A stretch of 64,000 bases of DNA from Anaerolineales bacterium (GCA_020634935.1 JACKAT010000002.1:62001-126000); one strand, 5' to 3'. Numbered from the stretch's first letter, positions 1-8,536 are shown. Notes: a model not told the origin generated them from the sequence alone. Numbers and translations are program-made.

Positions 1-1510
1 CTGCCACCTTATTTGCTTTTACGCCGGACATCAGCAAACCGAGACGCTCGGTTTCGGCTTCGGCTGCTGGTAAGATGTCCATAATTTCGCCTTCATAGAT
101 CACCGCGATGGTGTCGGACAACTCCAAAATTTCGTCCAAATCCTCTGAGATTAACAGGATAGCGGCCCCTTTGCGCCGCTGCTCCAATAGTTTGCCGCGC
201 ACATACTCCGTCGCGCCGACATCCAGGCCGCGGGTCGGCTGGGCCACGATGATGACCGTGGGGTTTCGCTCCAACACGCGAGCCAGAATCACTTTCTGCA
301 TGTTACCACCGGACAGGGTTCTGATTTTGTCGCCAGGTGCGGCTTTGATCTGGTACTCGGCGATCAACTTTTGGGCGTGCTGCAAAAGCGATTTTTTATT
401 GAGCACCCCCTGCCGGGTAAATTCATCCAGGTGCTCCAAGGCCATATTCTGGGCTACGGATAGTTCGGCAACCACACTCTGGTGCCGATCTTCCGGAATA
501 CGGCCCACGCCGGCGGCCATCACCTTCTCCGGCCCGGCGTTGGTGATGTCGTGGTTCAGCACTTTAACCTGGCCGGCGGTAGCCAGGCGCGTGCCGTCCA
601 GCACCTGGGCCAACTCGGTTTGCCCGTTACCCGACACCCCGGCCAGCCCCAGGATTTCGCCGGCTCTGACCTGAAAGGTGATATTTTTCAGCGCCGGTAG
701 TCCTTTATTATCGAGCGCAGCTACCTGGCCCAGTTCCAATACAATCTTGCCCTGCGCCGGCTTGCCCGCCGATTTGGTTACCCCAAATGTCTCCCGCCCG
801 ACCATCATGCGGGCTAGTTCCGGCGGGCTGGTCGATTGGGTCTCGACTGTGCCGGCATTCTGGCCCAAGCGCAGCACCGTCACCCGATTGGTGATGCTCA
901 TGACCTCATTGAGTTTGTGGCTGATAAAGATGACCGACAACCCCTGCTGCCGCAACCGTTCCAGACTTTCAAATAGCTGCTCGACCTCCTGAGGGACCAG
1001 GACGGCGGTCGGTTCATCCATAATCAACACCCTGGCGTTGCGATAAAGGGCCTTCAAAATCTCGACCCGCTGGCGCTGCCCGACCGATAAATCCTTGACC
1101 AGCGCTTTCGGCTCGACCGGGATGCCGAACTTCTCCGCCGCCTCGGCCACCCGGCGATGGGCCTCGCTGAGATGGATTTGAAAGCTGTCGGTGTAGCCGA
1201 GAATGATGTTTTCCGTGACGGTCAGGGGCGGCGCCAGCGCAAAGTGCTGCGTCACCATGCCGATGCCCAGGGCAATGGCATCTTTAGGCGATTTGATCTC
1301 GGCTGTCTGACCGTTGACCCAAATCTCTCCGCCATCGGCATGATAGAGGCCGTAGAGGATGCGCATCAGCGTGGTTTTGCCCGCGCCGTTTTCACCCAGC
1401 AGCGCATGGATTTCGCCCTGGCGCAGGGTGAAGTTCACGTGATCGCTGGCGACCAGAGAACCAAACTGTTTATAAATACGGCGCATTTCGATGGCGTTAG
1501 AGAGGTTCAT
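1..1510 (-). CDS. Sugar/nucleoside-type ABC importer ATP-binding protein (3' end beyond window)
   Basis: ATPase of a BMP-dependent (purine nucleoside or sugar) importer; it would power uptake by hydrolysing ATP at the inner face of the membrane. Reading from an ATG at 1510-1508, 503 codons are visible and the frame is open at the window edge. Two ABC domains are fused: domain 1 has Walker A GENGAGKT (about residues 39-46), signature LSVGQ (141-145) and Walker B LIMDEPTA (162-169). Domain 2 has a degenerate P-loop (GVSGNGQT), signature LSGGNMQ and a Walker B in which Gln replaces the usual catalytic Glu (IIVAQPTRGLD). This asymmetry is typical of RbsA/MglA/YufO-type ATPases. The BMP lipoprotein gene lies 239 bp upstream on the same strand, so the two probably serve one transporter; the permeases would be beyond the left edge. 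Confidence 0.93.
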   Translation of the reverse strand, partial: MNLSNAIEMRRIYKQFGSLVASDHVNFTLRQGEIHALLGENGAGKTTLMRILYGLYHADGGEIWVNGQTAEIKSPKDAIALGIGMVTQHFALAPPLTVTENIILGYTDSFQIHLSEAHRRVAEAAEKFGIPVEPKALVKDLSVGQRQRVEILKALYRNARVLIMDEPTAVLVPQEVEQLFESLERLRQQGLSVIFISHKLNEVMSITNRVTVLRLGQNAGTVETQSTSPPELARMMVGRETFGVTKSAGKPAQGKIVLELGQVAALDNKGLPALKNITFQVRAGEILGLAGVSGNGQTELAQVLDGTRLATAGQVKVLNHDITNAGPEKVMAAGVGRIPEDRHQSVVAELSVAQNMALEHLDEFTRQGVLNKKSLLQHAQKLIAEYQIKAAPGDKIRTLSGGNMQKVILARVLERNPTVIIVAQPTRGLDVGATEYVRGKLLEQRRKGAAILLISEDLDEILELSDTIAVIYEGEIMDILPAAEAETERLGLLMSGVKANKVA

Positions 1511-1512
1511 TT

Positions 1513-1746
1513 AAGTTCTGAGAGTTCTTAGAGTTTGTAGAGTTCATGGAGTTCATAGAGTTAATGGGGTTGGTGGGGGTGGTGGGTATTGGGGAGTTAA
1601 TGGAGTCCGTAGAGTTAGTGGCATTGGTGGTAGGCTTGGCGTAATAACTTCACCCATAAAGGCTTCAACCCTTAACGCCTCTAACTCTCCAACTCTATCA
1701 ACTCCCCAACTCCTAAACTCTTTAACTCTACAAACTCCCCAACTTT
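1513..1746. repeat. Opposed 9-bp periodic tracts
   Basis: Between the ABC ATPase and BMP genes, 1513-1625 is a purine-rich tract built of 9-bp units resembling AGAGTTCAT or GGAGTTAAT. 1677-1746 is a pyrimidine-rich tract of 9-bp units resembling AACTCTACA or AACTCCCCA. The second is roughly the reverse complement of the first, so a transcript could fold into a long imperfect hairpin. A similar pyrimidine tract lies at 51099-51163. Confidence 0.75.
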
Positions 1747-1749
1747 GGT

Positions 1750-2892
1750 TTACTCGGCTGCGGATGAAGTTGGCGGCTGGGCTTCGTCGATGTCGACGCG
1801 GAAGAGGCCGCTGATGATTTCTTGCTCTTTAGCTTTCACCTGTTCGAGCAGATCATCTGGAATGCCCCCTTCTACACCAGTGTTGATCTCCGCCAGGGTT
1901 GCGCCGCCTTTAGCGACCATGCTGAAATCTTTCAAATCCTGAGCGGTGTACGTTCCCCCGCTAACTTGGTTGATGATGTATTCGACGGTCGGGTTCATGT
2001 TCCAGACCGGCCCGCTGACCACATATTCAGGAGCCAATTCGGTTTGATCGCTCATGTTACCGAAAGCGTAGAGGCCATTTTCCGCCGCCGCTTCGATGAC
2101 CCCGAAGCGTTCGGCGAAGAGGACATCCGCGCCGGCGTCGATTTGAGCCAGCGCGGCTTCTTTCGCCGCCGCCGGATCGAACCAGCTATTGATGAACGTC
2201 GTTTTGACATCCACATCCGGGTTAACCGATGTAGCCCCGGCGATGAAGGCGTTGACAATGCGATTTACTTCCGGTACGGGCAAGCCGCCCACCACGCCGA
2301 TCACGTTGCTTTTGGTCAGTCCGCCGGCCAGCATGCCGCTCAGGTAAGCCGGTTCGTGAATCCAGTTATCGAATACCGAGAAGTTAGGTTCAGCCGGCCC
2401 GCCGCCGGAGCCAAAGACAAAGGCGATGTCCGGGTAATCGGCGGCTACTCGGCGCACAGCTTCTTCATTACCAAAGGCATCGCCGAAGATAATATCGGGC
2501 TGGGTCTCTTCGGCGACTTCACGCAGGACGCGCTCCATATCGCCGGAGTAGCCGATGTCGTCGGTAAAGGTATATTCGATCTTCCCCGCTTCTTGGGCGG
2601 CCTTGAGCGCCGCGTGGATGACGCCGTCCCAAGGTTCTTCGATAGCGGTGGCATAGGCCCCAAAGACCACCAGCGGACCAGCCTCAGCTTCGGCCGCCGC
2701 TGCTTCGGAGGTGACTTCGACCGTGACTACTTTTTCTACTTCCTTCTCAACCTCAACGGTGACAACTTTTTCAACCTCTTGGGTCACAACCACTGTTTCG
2801 ACGACCGTGACCGGTTCCGGCGTGGCGCCACAGGCTGCAACCAGGCTGAGCAGGACAGCTCCCAATAGTAAAATCAATGTCTTTCTTAACAT
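1750..2892 (-). CDS. BMP-family ABC transporter substrate-binding lipoprotein
   Basis: Extracytoplasmic binding protein of the basic membrane protein (Med/PnrA/BMP) family, expected to deliver a nucleoside or related ligand to the ABC importer encoded next to it. 380 residues. The N-terminus is a lipoprotein signal (MLRKTLILLL... with lipobox LVAAC, Cys21), followed by a linker of repeated VVTQEV/EKVVTVEV units typical of Chloroflexota lipoproteins, then the BMP fold from about residue 75 (VVFGAYATAIEEPWDG, FAFVFGSGGG, GVVGGLPVPEVNRIVNAF). The start is supported by an AAAGGAG ribosome site about 12 nt upstream. A promoter-like sequence at 3160-3187 would give a leader of about 260 nt. Ligand identity cannot be read from the sequence. 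Confidence 0.93.
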   Translation of the reverse strand: MLRKTLILLLGAVLLSLVAACGATPEPVTVVETVVVTQEVEKVVTVEVEKEVEKVVTVEVTSEAAAAEAEAGPLVVFGAYATAIEEPWDGVIHAALKAAQEAGKIEYTFTDDIGYSGDMERVLREVAEETQPDIIFGDAFGNEEAVRRVAADYPDIAFVFGSGGGPAEPNFSVFDNWIHEPAYLSGMLAGGLTKSNVIGVVGGLPVPEVNRIVNAFIAGATSVNPDVDVKTTFINSWFDPAAAKEAALAQIDAGADVLFAERFGVIEAAAENGLYAFGNMSDQTELAPEYVVSGPVWNMNPTVEYIINQVSGGTYTAQDLKDFSMVAKGGATLAEINTGVEGGIPDDLLEQVKAKEQEIISGLFRVDIDEAQPPTSSAAE

Positions 2893-3159
2893 TAGCTTCT
2901 CTACTCCTTTTAATTGATCAACTTTTCAATAATGGTCTTATGAATGAAACCAACGGATGGTTGGTCTATCTACAACTATCTAATTGGGCACAGCGAAGAT
3001 CATTACCGACAAATACAGGCGTGGGTTATCGGTTTAGAGGTGCCGATTTGCAGCTAGGCCGAGGGATTCACTACAGCGTGAGGAAAATAGATTGGGCTAT
3101 AGTTTAGAGTGTAGAAGTGAACGCGGCAAACCCTCACCTCCTTATCTCTTTGAAGCTGG
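2893..3159 (-). other. Long leader of the BMP gene, no known riboswitch recognised
   Basis: About 260 nt separate the putative promoter from the BMP start. I looked for a purine-riboswitch core and did not see one. The leader contains an almost full-length Shine-Dalgarno sequence, AAGGAGGTGA (complement of 3134-3143), with a TTG 7 nt after AGGAGG that opens a 10-codon frame ending in TAG; it could be a leader peptide or chance. Confidence 0.3.
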
Positions 3160-3187
3160 ATTATATCACTTCGGAATGAATTAGCAA
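3160..3187 (-). promoter_or_regulatory. Putative sigma70-type promoter for the BMP gene
   Basis: On the minus strand TTGCTA (complement of 3182-3187), a 16-bp spacer and TATAAT (complement of 3160-3165). It sits directly after the PIG-L stop codon and points at the BMP gene. Confidence 0.5.
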
Positions 3188-3199
3188 ATGATTATTTGG

Positions 3200-4045
3200 C
3201 TACAGTTCGGCAAATAAATCCGATGCCTGCCATTCAACTTCGGGCCAGGCCAGGACAAAATACTCACGGCTCATCAGCGCTTTGACCTCTGCCTCTGGCG
3301 CCTGGCGGAATATACTTTCCGCCCCAAATTGGGTCTGATGGCAGTGAAGCGCCGCCCATTTGGCCTCAATCGTCCCGCTCACGTTCATCACGACATTAAG
3401 CTGCTCATCCGGCCAGCCAAGTTCAAAGCCGGCTTGTTCCTTAAAGTTATCAAAGCGGCTGGTATCCAGCCCCTGAGCAGCCATCTGACGGCGCATCTCC
3501 GTAAAGGTTGAGCGTGGCAGCACCGCATAAAACAGCCGCGCCGGCTGCCAGGGCAAACCCTGCTCCGAATATTGGGCGGCATCACCGGCGGCGTGAAAGG
3601 CGGCGACCGTGTGGCGGTGAATAGCCAGATGATCGGGATGGCCGTAACCACCTTGGGGATCGAACGTCACGACGACTTGAGGCTGCATGTGCCGGATCAG
3701 GCCGACCAGACGCGAAACCACTGTCTCCGCCTCGATGTTGGCAAACGCGCGGGGATCGTCATTCTCTGCCGTGCCGGCCATACCGGAGTCGCGGTAATCG
3801 AGAAAGGTCAGGTCATCAACGCCCATCGCTCGGCAAGCGCAACGGAGTTCGTTTTCACGTACAGCAGGCAATGTTTCCGGAGTAGCCAGCGCGGGATCCG
3901 AGATTTCGCCGACCTCGCCGCGGGTGGCGCACACCAGCGCCACGTGAACGCCGTGTTGAGCGTAATAGGCTAACATGCCCCCGCTGCCAAACGATTCATC
4001 GTCAGGATGGGCGTAACAGGCCAGTAAAGAAGGGGTTTCGATCAT
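3200..4045 (-). CDS. PIG-L/LmbE family deacetylase
   Basis: Zinc-dependent N-deacetylase of the GlcNAc-PI de-N-acetylase family (relatives include MshB, BshB and mycothiol S-conjugate amidase). 281 residues, close to the length of MshB/Mca-type proteins. The family signature AHPDDESFGSGG spans residues 12-23, with His13 and Asp16 as predicted zinc ligands and Asp15 as general base. TRGEVGE follows at 41-47, and GGYGHPDH at 132-139 supplies the third ligand His. The start fits: the signature normally lies within the first 20 residues. It is transcribed towards the BMP gene but the latter seems to have its own promoter. The substrate is unknown; bacillithiol or mycothiol metabolism is one possibility but no partner gene is visible. 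Confidence 0.9.
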   Translation of the reverse strand: MIETPSLLACYAHPDDESFGSGGMLAYYAQHGVHVALVCATRGEVGEISDPALATPETLPAVRENELRCACRAMGVDDLTFLDYRDSGMAGTAENDDPRAFANIEAETVVSRLVGLIRHMQPQVVVTFDPQGGYGHPDHLAIHRHTVAAFHAAGDAAQYSEQGLPWQPARLFYAVLPRSTFTEMRRQMAAQGLDTSRFDNFKEQAGFELGWPDEQLNVVMNVSGTIEAKWAALHCHQTQFGAESIFRQAPEAEVKALMSREYFVLAWPEVEWQASDLFAEL

Positions 4046-4090
4046 AAGGTGGGACTCCTATCGTGACTGTAGATCATTATCTAACTTTAT

Positions 4091-4220
4091 TAGGACTTAC
4101 GCAGTTGGATGTAACGAACCCGGTGACAGTCACTTTTTGCCGAAAATGAACGTCCGTTTAGCCCAACCAAGTCGATTTATCACGCCCAAGTGACTGTCAC
4201 CTTTTGAACTGCGTAACTCA
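4091..4220. repeat. Nested palindromic element, family P1 copy A
   Basis: 130-bp intergenic element. Outer inverted ends are GGACTTACGCAGTT at the left and the complement GAACTGCGTAACTC at the right. Inner inverted repeats are GGTGACAGTCACTT (4122-4135) and CAAGTGACTGTCACC (4187-4201). The inner repeat is itself a near-palindrome (GTGAC-A-GTCAC). The core reads with CGTCCGTTTAGCCC on the plus strand. Other copies lie at 11231, 26921 and 42029. Confidence 0.88.
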
Positions 4221-4327
4221 TATTTATATGGTTATACTATAGAATCGCTGAGGGAGGCAAACAAGGGTTGTCTAATCGTTGTTGTCCTGGGTATTTGAAA
4301 GGACCGCGTCCCGAATTTTTTTTGAAA

Positions 4328-4356
4328 TTGACAGAAACCGGTTAACCTGCTATAGT
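4328..4356 (+). promoter_or_regulatory. Consensus sigma70-type promoter of the cold-shock unit
   Basis: TTGACA (4328-4333), a 17-bp spacer and TATAGT (4351-4356). This is the best promoter match seen in the window and it reads into the csp gene, predicting a 5' leader of about 140 nt. Confidence 0.75.
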
Positions 4357-4395
4357 ATTGGTTAGAAGGTTTAAGAAAGTATCTGTTTGGTTTCA

Positions 4396-4431
4396 AAAGC
4401 GATCGCCAGATATCTGGGCGGTCGCTTTTTT
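4396..4431 (+). terminator. Terminator-like hairpin inside the csp leader (possible attenuator)
   Basis: GCGATCGCCAGA / TCTGGGCGGTCGC stem (4399-4425) followed by TTTTTT, between the promoter at 4328-4356 and the csp start at 4503. It has the form of an intrinsic terminator but lies upstream of the gene, so it could make csp expression conditional or end a separate short RNA. Confidence 0.6.
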
Positions 4432-4502
4432 CATGCAGTACCCTTTTTAACCTCTGATTCTATTTCAACATTTGTAGTACATACTAGGAGAATTACAGTA
4501 TT

Positions 4503-4712
4503 ATGTCTGAACGAATTATTGGGACCGTTAAATGGTTCAACCCGAATAAGGGCTATGGGTTCATTGAACACGAGGGGGGCGAAGATGTCTTCGTCCATTA
4601 CTCGGCCCTCCAGTCTAAGGGTTATCGCTCTTTAGATGAAGGTCAGCAGGTTGAGTTTAGCCTCGAGCGTGGTCCCAAAGGACTCCAGGCTAGCAACGTT
4701 GTAGCCAAGTAG
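4503..4712 (+). CDS. Cold-shock domain protein (CspA family)
   Basis: Small single-strand nucleic-acid-binding protein, expected to act as an RNA chaperone. 69 residues, the full length of a one-domain Csp. The OB-fold signatures are visible: GTVKWFNPNKGYGFIEH (RNP1, residues 7-23) and DVFVHYSAL (RNP2, about 28-36), then EGQQVEFSLERGPKGLQASNV. An AGGAG lies 12 nt before the ATG. It is the first gene of a two-gene unit with the RRM protein 25 bp downstream; promoter and leader hairpin are described separately. Upstream in-frame extension is not needed because the Csp fold starts at residue 3. Confidence 0.97.
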   Translation: MSERIIGTVKWFNPNKGYGFIEHEGGEDVFVHYSALQSKGYRSLDEGQQVEFSLERGPKGLQASNVVAK

Positions 4713-4737
4713 TCTATTACTAAAGGAAAAATTCCTT

Positions 4738-5064
4738 ATGAATAAGAAACTCTATGTGGGCAATCTAAGTTACGATACCACCGAAGACGAACTGCGGGAG
4801 TTGTTTGTTGAGGTTGGCCCGGTTGTATCAGCCGCTCTGATTACTGACCAGATTTCGGGCCGGTCTAAAGGCTTCGGCTTTGTCGAAATGGAAACTGAGC
4901 AGGCTGCCAAAGAAGCCATTGAACGGCTGAATAATTATGAGCTTCACCATCGCTCTCTTAATGTTAGTGAAGCCCGCCCCCCCCGTGAACGCTCATCAGG
5001 TGGCGGCGGTGGACGAGGTCGATCCCCTCGCGGCGGCGGCGGTAGCGGTCGTCGTGGCTATTAA
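4738..5064 (+). CDS. RRM-type RNA-binding protein with Gly/Arg-rich tail
   Basis: Bacterial RNA-recognition-motif protein of the Rbp type, 108 residues. RNP2 is LYVGNLSY (residues 5-12) and RNP1 is KGFGFVEM (about 45-52); the single RRM ends near residue 80. The remaining tail is Gly- and Arg-rich (SSGGGGGRGRS, RRGY), like the RGG tails of cyanobacterial Rbp proteins. It follows csp by 25 bp with an AAAGGA site, so both are probably co-transcribed and form a cold-shock RNA-handling pair. A strong terminator follows at 5096-5126. Confidence 0.95.
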   Translation: MNKKLYVGNLSYDTTEDELRELFVEVGPVVSAALITDQISGRSKGFGFVEMETEQAAKEAIERLNNYELHHRSLNVSEARPPRERSSGGGGGRGRSPRGGGGSGRRGY

Positions 5065-5095
5065 GCCCCTATTGAGATATCAATAGTACGATAGT

Positions 5096-5126
5096 AAAAA
5101 AGCGCAGAGAAATCCTCTGCGCTTTT
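5096..5126 (+). terminator. Intrinsic terminator after the csp/RRM unit
   Basis: Stem AAAAGCGCAGAG / CTCTGCGCTTTT with a short loop and terminal U-run. Confidence 0.88.
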
Positions 5127-5499
5127 GTATTTCTGAAGTCAACGCTTCTGGAGCGGCCATGAATTTGCGAGCGTTGGCCAGACTGTCCCAGTTCGTCGCG
5201 GATCGACCGGGCTAGGTGGGGCCGTTCTTCTTCTCTGCCGATCTGCGAGAGAGCGTATAGTAAGCGTAGGGTTGGCGGTGGGTTGGGCGTATATAAACGT
5301 CAAGCTGGATCGCGCGATAGTTCGTATACTGGGAGTGTAAAGAAATTTATTATAACCTCTTCTCCTCCTTTGTGGAAAGCCGGGACTGGTCACCCCGGCT
5401 TTCTGGATTTTAAAGGCAATTACTTAACTCAAATAGCCATCTGGGTGTCCAAACCGGGGGGTAGGGATTAAGGGATCAAAATCAATTACTTCCTATTCC
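5127..5499. other. Intergenic region with one hairpin
   Basis: No convincing gene. A 10-bp hairpin GAAAGCCGGG / CCCGGCTTTC (5375-5384 and 5394-5403) lies between the two converging transcription units but lacks a good T-run on either strand. Confidence 0.5.
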
Positions 5500-7788
5500 T
5501 TACTGCTTATTTTGATCGATAAGGTCGAAAAGGTCGGCGGGTGGAGTTGGCTGATCGGTCTGCAAGGTTATAGCCCCGTTTTTGTCGATGAGAATTAGCC
5601 CAAATTGATCGCTTTCAACCCCGAATTTTTCCAGCGCGGTTTGCCCCACTTCGGTCGGAATCAACTTCTGGCCCACATACCCCGGGTCCGTCTCGAAAAA
5701 GTAGTAAACTAACAGATTGCGACTGTCGGATTTGTCCTGTAGCTCGTCTAACCAGGCCCGCTGCTGCCGGTAATCGGGATCGGTGGTGTCGGGGGCAAAG
5801 ATGAGCAGCAGTTGGTTCTGCCCGCGAAAGTTCGCCAATTCTAATTCAGCCGGGGTAACTTCCATTTCCTGCTCATTGATCTCAGGTGCAATCGTACCCC
5901 CCACCATCGAAGGGCGGCCGCTCGCTTCCGGCAGCACATCGACCAAATAAGCTGTGTCGCTCTCCAGCAAAATCTCCGGCAGCGTGTTCGCTTCGGGCTG
6001 CATGGTAAAGATGGCGCCGCCGGAGGGCAGCTTGGGGTTGTTGGCCCCGATGACCAACAGCCCATCATCCGCCGTCCAGCGCAGCTCCGTAACCAGATAA
6101 CCGTTAATCGGGCCAATGAGTGTGTCTGTTTGGGTTTCTACATTATAAATATAAATGTCTTGTTGCAGCGGACTGCCAAACCGGCGGGCATAAGTGATCT
6201 TTTGCCCATCATGCGATAAGGCCCAGGCGGTGGTCTCGGCCAAGCGTTGGTGAATGACCTGATCATCAATGGTAGGGGGCAGAGTTTCCGGTGTTAGCTT
6301 CTCCTTGGCTGGAGCGGCGGTTTGTTCCTCAATCTCACCTGATTCCAAATCGAGCCGCCAGAGGGTACCGGTAGGCGACGGCACGCTGAGCGTCTGACCA
6401 TCGGCCAGCAGGGTCGGACGCTCCTCGGCCAAATAGGTCTTTAGCCCATCGAACGTTTCCGGCAGCGAGTCGTACAGCGTGCGCATCGCCGGATGCTCAA
6501 ATGCCGGACTCGATGGGGCCGATTTAAGCGCCCGATCTTCCGCATAAAGCAGCAGGTTGTCATCGATGTCATCCGCCGGCTTACGGTAGGGTTTGGCGTA
6601 CACGCCATCGCCGCAATGGTCAAGGCAGGTCCAATTGGCTTCGATAATGTTATCATCGGGATGAACTACTTTAACCACTTTGGTTTCCGACAGCGAGGTG
6701 AATTGCTTACACTGCGCGTTGAAGCCCTGCTCAAAATCGGGGCAGTCGTAGCGAACGACCGTCATCGTCCACCAGCCGGCTGCGTCGGTTTCGTTGTCGA
6801 TAATGACATCCCATTGACCGTCAACCACATCGGGATAGTGGCGGCTGGCGCCGGTGGGATGGGACAGCACGCTCCAAGTGCCGTTGTCGAGTAAAATACT
6901 GTAGCCGTTGACCGGGCGACCCTGCTCATCTCTAATCTCACCTTTGAACAAGACAAGCCCCGGATTGGCGGCTGACTGCCATACGGCTGGCACAAATTGT
7001 TCCCCCTCGACTTGAGGCGACATTTCGTCGTCTTTGACCGGCAGTTGGCTCGGATCGCCGAAGATTTGGGTCAAGGGGGCGTGCAGCCAGCCGGTTTGGG
7101 TAAATGCCGGGTGGGTGACTTGCAGCCACTGCCCGTCGGCGCTGCGGGCGATGGCTTGGACCACCAGCCCGGCCTCCAGCAGTCCCAGTTCGGGGTAACT
7201 GAGCTGAGGGCCGGTTCGGGCGTACATATTTTGCAGCAGTTTGACCTGGACTTCGGCCCCGGCTTGCCCGGCGATGGCGGGTTGGACGCCGGGCGGGCTG
7301 TACCAGTCGCACAGATCGACGGTTACGGTTTGGCCTGGCTCGATGGTGAAAGGACAGCCGCTGCCAGAGTCGCACACGGGTCTGCCTTGCAGTCCCATGC
7401 CAATGGTATTCGCATAGGCAATGTATTCGCCCGCCGGCAGGTCAGTTGTATAACGGCGCTGGCCACGGTCAACAGCGAGCGTGGTCAAGTCGCCATTGCG
7501 CGTATTTTCGATGAAAATGGTTAAGGGCGGCGTTTCGGTACTGGGGTAGCAGACATCGCCGCTGACCGTACCCGCATCTGAGGGCAAGGCCGCCGATGGA
7601 GTTACTGCGGTAGGGGGAGGGGTATCGGTTGGGGTGGCTGGCAGGGGTGTAGCTGTTGGACCTGGGGTTATCGTTGGCGACGCAGTAACCACCACCGGAG
7701 CCGGGGGTTGGCCGGCGCAAGCCGCTAATCCAAGAAGAATAATTATCAGAACGAACGATATAAGTTTAATCTGATGGGGGATAAACAT
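5500..7788 (-). CDS. Large lipoprotein with SH3-like domain and C-terminal DUF4174-like region
   Basis: Predicted surface lipoprotein of 762 residues; no function assigned. The signal peptide ends in the lipobox GLAAC (Cys24), followed by a Pro/Thr-rich linker (about 25-70). A Cys-containing beta domain with an ENTRNGDLTTLAVDRG segment comes next. A bacterial SH3-like domain follows at about 180-240 (LLQNMYARTGPQLSYP, GQWLQVTH, TGWLHAPL). Residues about 275-370 resemble a carboxypeptidase-regulatory/SH3-associated beta domain. About 510-620 looks like part of a TolB/WD40-type propeller (WALSHDGQKITYARR). The C-terminal about 110 residues (LLLIFAPDTTDPDYRQQRAW, FGLILIDKNGAITLQ) resemble DUF4174, a thioredoxin-fold-like family without CxxC. 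It stands alone between two converging or unrelated units. Confidence 0.78.
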   Translation of the reverse strand: MFIPHQIKLISFVLIIILLGLAACAGQPPAPVVVTASPTITPGPTATPLPATPTDTPPPTAVTPSAALPSDAGTVSGDVCYPSTETPPLTIFIENTRNGDLTTLAVDRGQRRYTTDLPAGEYIAYANTIGMGLQGRPVCDSGSGCPFTIEPGQTVTVDLCDWYSPPGVQPAIAGQAGAEVQVKLLQNMYARTGPQLSYPELGLLEAGLVVQAIARSADGQWLQVTHPAFTQTGWLHAPLTQIFGDPSQLPVKDDEMSPQVEGEQFVPAVWQSAANPGLVLFKGEIRDEQGRPVNGYSILLDNGTWSVLSHPTGASRHYPDVVDGQWDVIIDNETDAAGWWTMTVVRYDCPDFEQGFNAQCKQFTSLSETKVVKVVHPDDNIIEANWTCLDHCGDGVYAKPYRKPADDIDDNLLLYAEDRALKSAPSSPAFEHPAMRTLYDSLPETFDGLKTYLAEERPTLLADGQTLSVPSPTGTLWRLDLESGEIEEQTAAPAKEKLTPETLPPTIDDQVIHQRLAETTAWALSHDGQKITYARRFGSPLQQDIYIYNVETQTDTLIGPINGYLVTELRWTADDGLLVIGANNPKLPSGGAIFTMQPEANTLPEILLESDTAYLVDVLPEASGRPSMVGGTIAPEINEQEMEVTPAELELANFRGQNQLLLIFAPDTTDPDYRQQRAWLDELQDKSDSRNLLVYYFFETDPGYVGQKLIPTEVGQTALEKFGVESDQFGLILIDKNGAITLQTDQPTPPADLFDLIDQNKQ

Positions 7789-7852
7789 CGGCGCATAAGG
7801 TGGGGAGATTAGTAGCTTCGCAACCAGTAGCCTTTTGCATCTTGGTTAAAAA

Positions 7853-7995
7853 ATTAGACAAGATTTACAAGATTAACAGGATTAAGATGCCGTTTAAGCA
7901 TCTGGTAAATCGTGTTAATTTTGTCCAATAACCTTTTTAGTTCCGGCTCGTCTGGGTTTGGAGATAAGGAGATTATTTGAAATCTCCTTATCTCA
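7853..7995. repeat. Two palindromic repeats downstream of the HNH gene
   Basis: 7853-7933 resembles family P2 (ATTAGACAAGATTTACAAG ... GTAAATCGTGTTAATTTTGT) with an inner AGATGC/GCATCT pair. 7960-7995 is a hairpin of family P3, GGAGATAAGGAGATT / AATCTCCTTATCTC with a 6-nt loop. The P3 hairpin may also end transcription of the HNH gene. Confidence 0.65.
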
Positions 7996-8011
7996 ATCTC
8001 TAATCTCTATC

Positions 8012-8536
8012 TTATTTAACTTCCAGATAAATTTTCCAGGAGGCGGGAATATCGCCGGAGGCCACCAAATAATCGACGCGAGGCGTTTTTGGCTCCCACA
8101 GCAGGGTCATCCCGGCTTCGTGTGGGGTGCGGCCGCCTTTGCGATTATTACACATCGGACAGGCGCAAGCGGTATTGCCCCACGTGTTCTTGCCGCCCTT
8201 GCTGCGGGGGATGAGGTGGTCAACCGTGAAATCCCGTCTGCCCAAAATTTGGCCGCGCTGTTTTTCCCCGGCCTCAATGCCGCAGTAGATGCAGCGAAAG
8301 TCATCTCGTTGCAAGACAGCTTGACGGCTCCAGCGCGCGCCTCGGCGCGGCACGTTGATATACCGTCGCAGCCGAACGACCCGCGGTATATACAGAGCCG
8401 TCGAAGCCCCGTGAATGGTCACCACATCATCAGTTGCCGCATCAACCCGTCCCCGCATAATGAGGGACATCGCTCGCTTTTGCGGAATGATAGAAAGTGG
8501 CTCATAGCTGGCATTGAGTAAAAGGACTGCGCCCAT
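8012..8536 (-). CDS. HNH endonuclease
   Basis: 174-residue stand-alone HNH family protein of the CxxC zinc-ribbon type. The zinc cysteines are in CIYC (about residues 82-85) and CPMC (about 125-128). The catalytic core is FTVDHLIPRSKGG ... NTACACPMCNNRKGG, giving the D-H pair and the final N. The N-terminal segment VLLLNASYEPLSIIP is typical of the family found widely in Actinobacteria, Cyanobacteria and Chloroflexota. Ribosome site AGGAGGAG lies just before the ATG. Such proteins are usually housekeeping or of unknown role; no intron, methylase or restriction partner is nearby. Confidence 0.92.
   Translation of the reverse strand: MGAVLLLNASYEPLSIIPQKRAMSLIMRGRVDAATDDVVTIHGASTALYIPRVVRLRRYINVPRRGARWSRQAVLQRDDFRCIYCGIEAGEKQRGQILGRRDFTVDHLIPRSKGGKNTWGNTACACPMCNNRKGGRTPHEAGMTLLWEPKTPRVDYLVASGDIPASWKIYLEVK

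Noticed and set aside
1822..2868. 348-codon plus-strand frame opposite the BMP gene
   Set aside because: Shadow of a G/C-rich gene; the minus strand has lipobox, family motifs and ribosome site.
8012..8536. HNH gene as part of a restriction or intron system
   Set aside because: No methylase, intron or intein features nearby; the family is commonly stand-alone.
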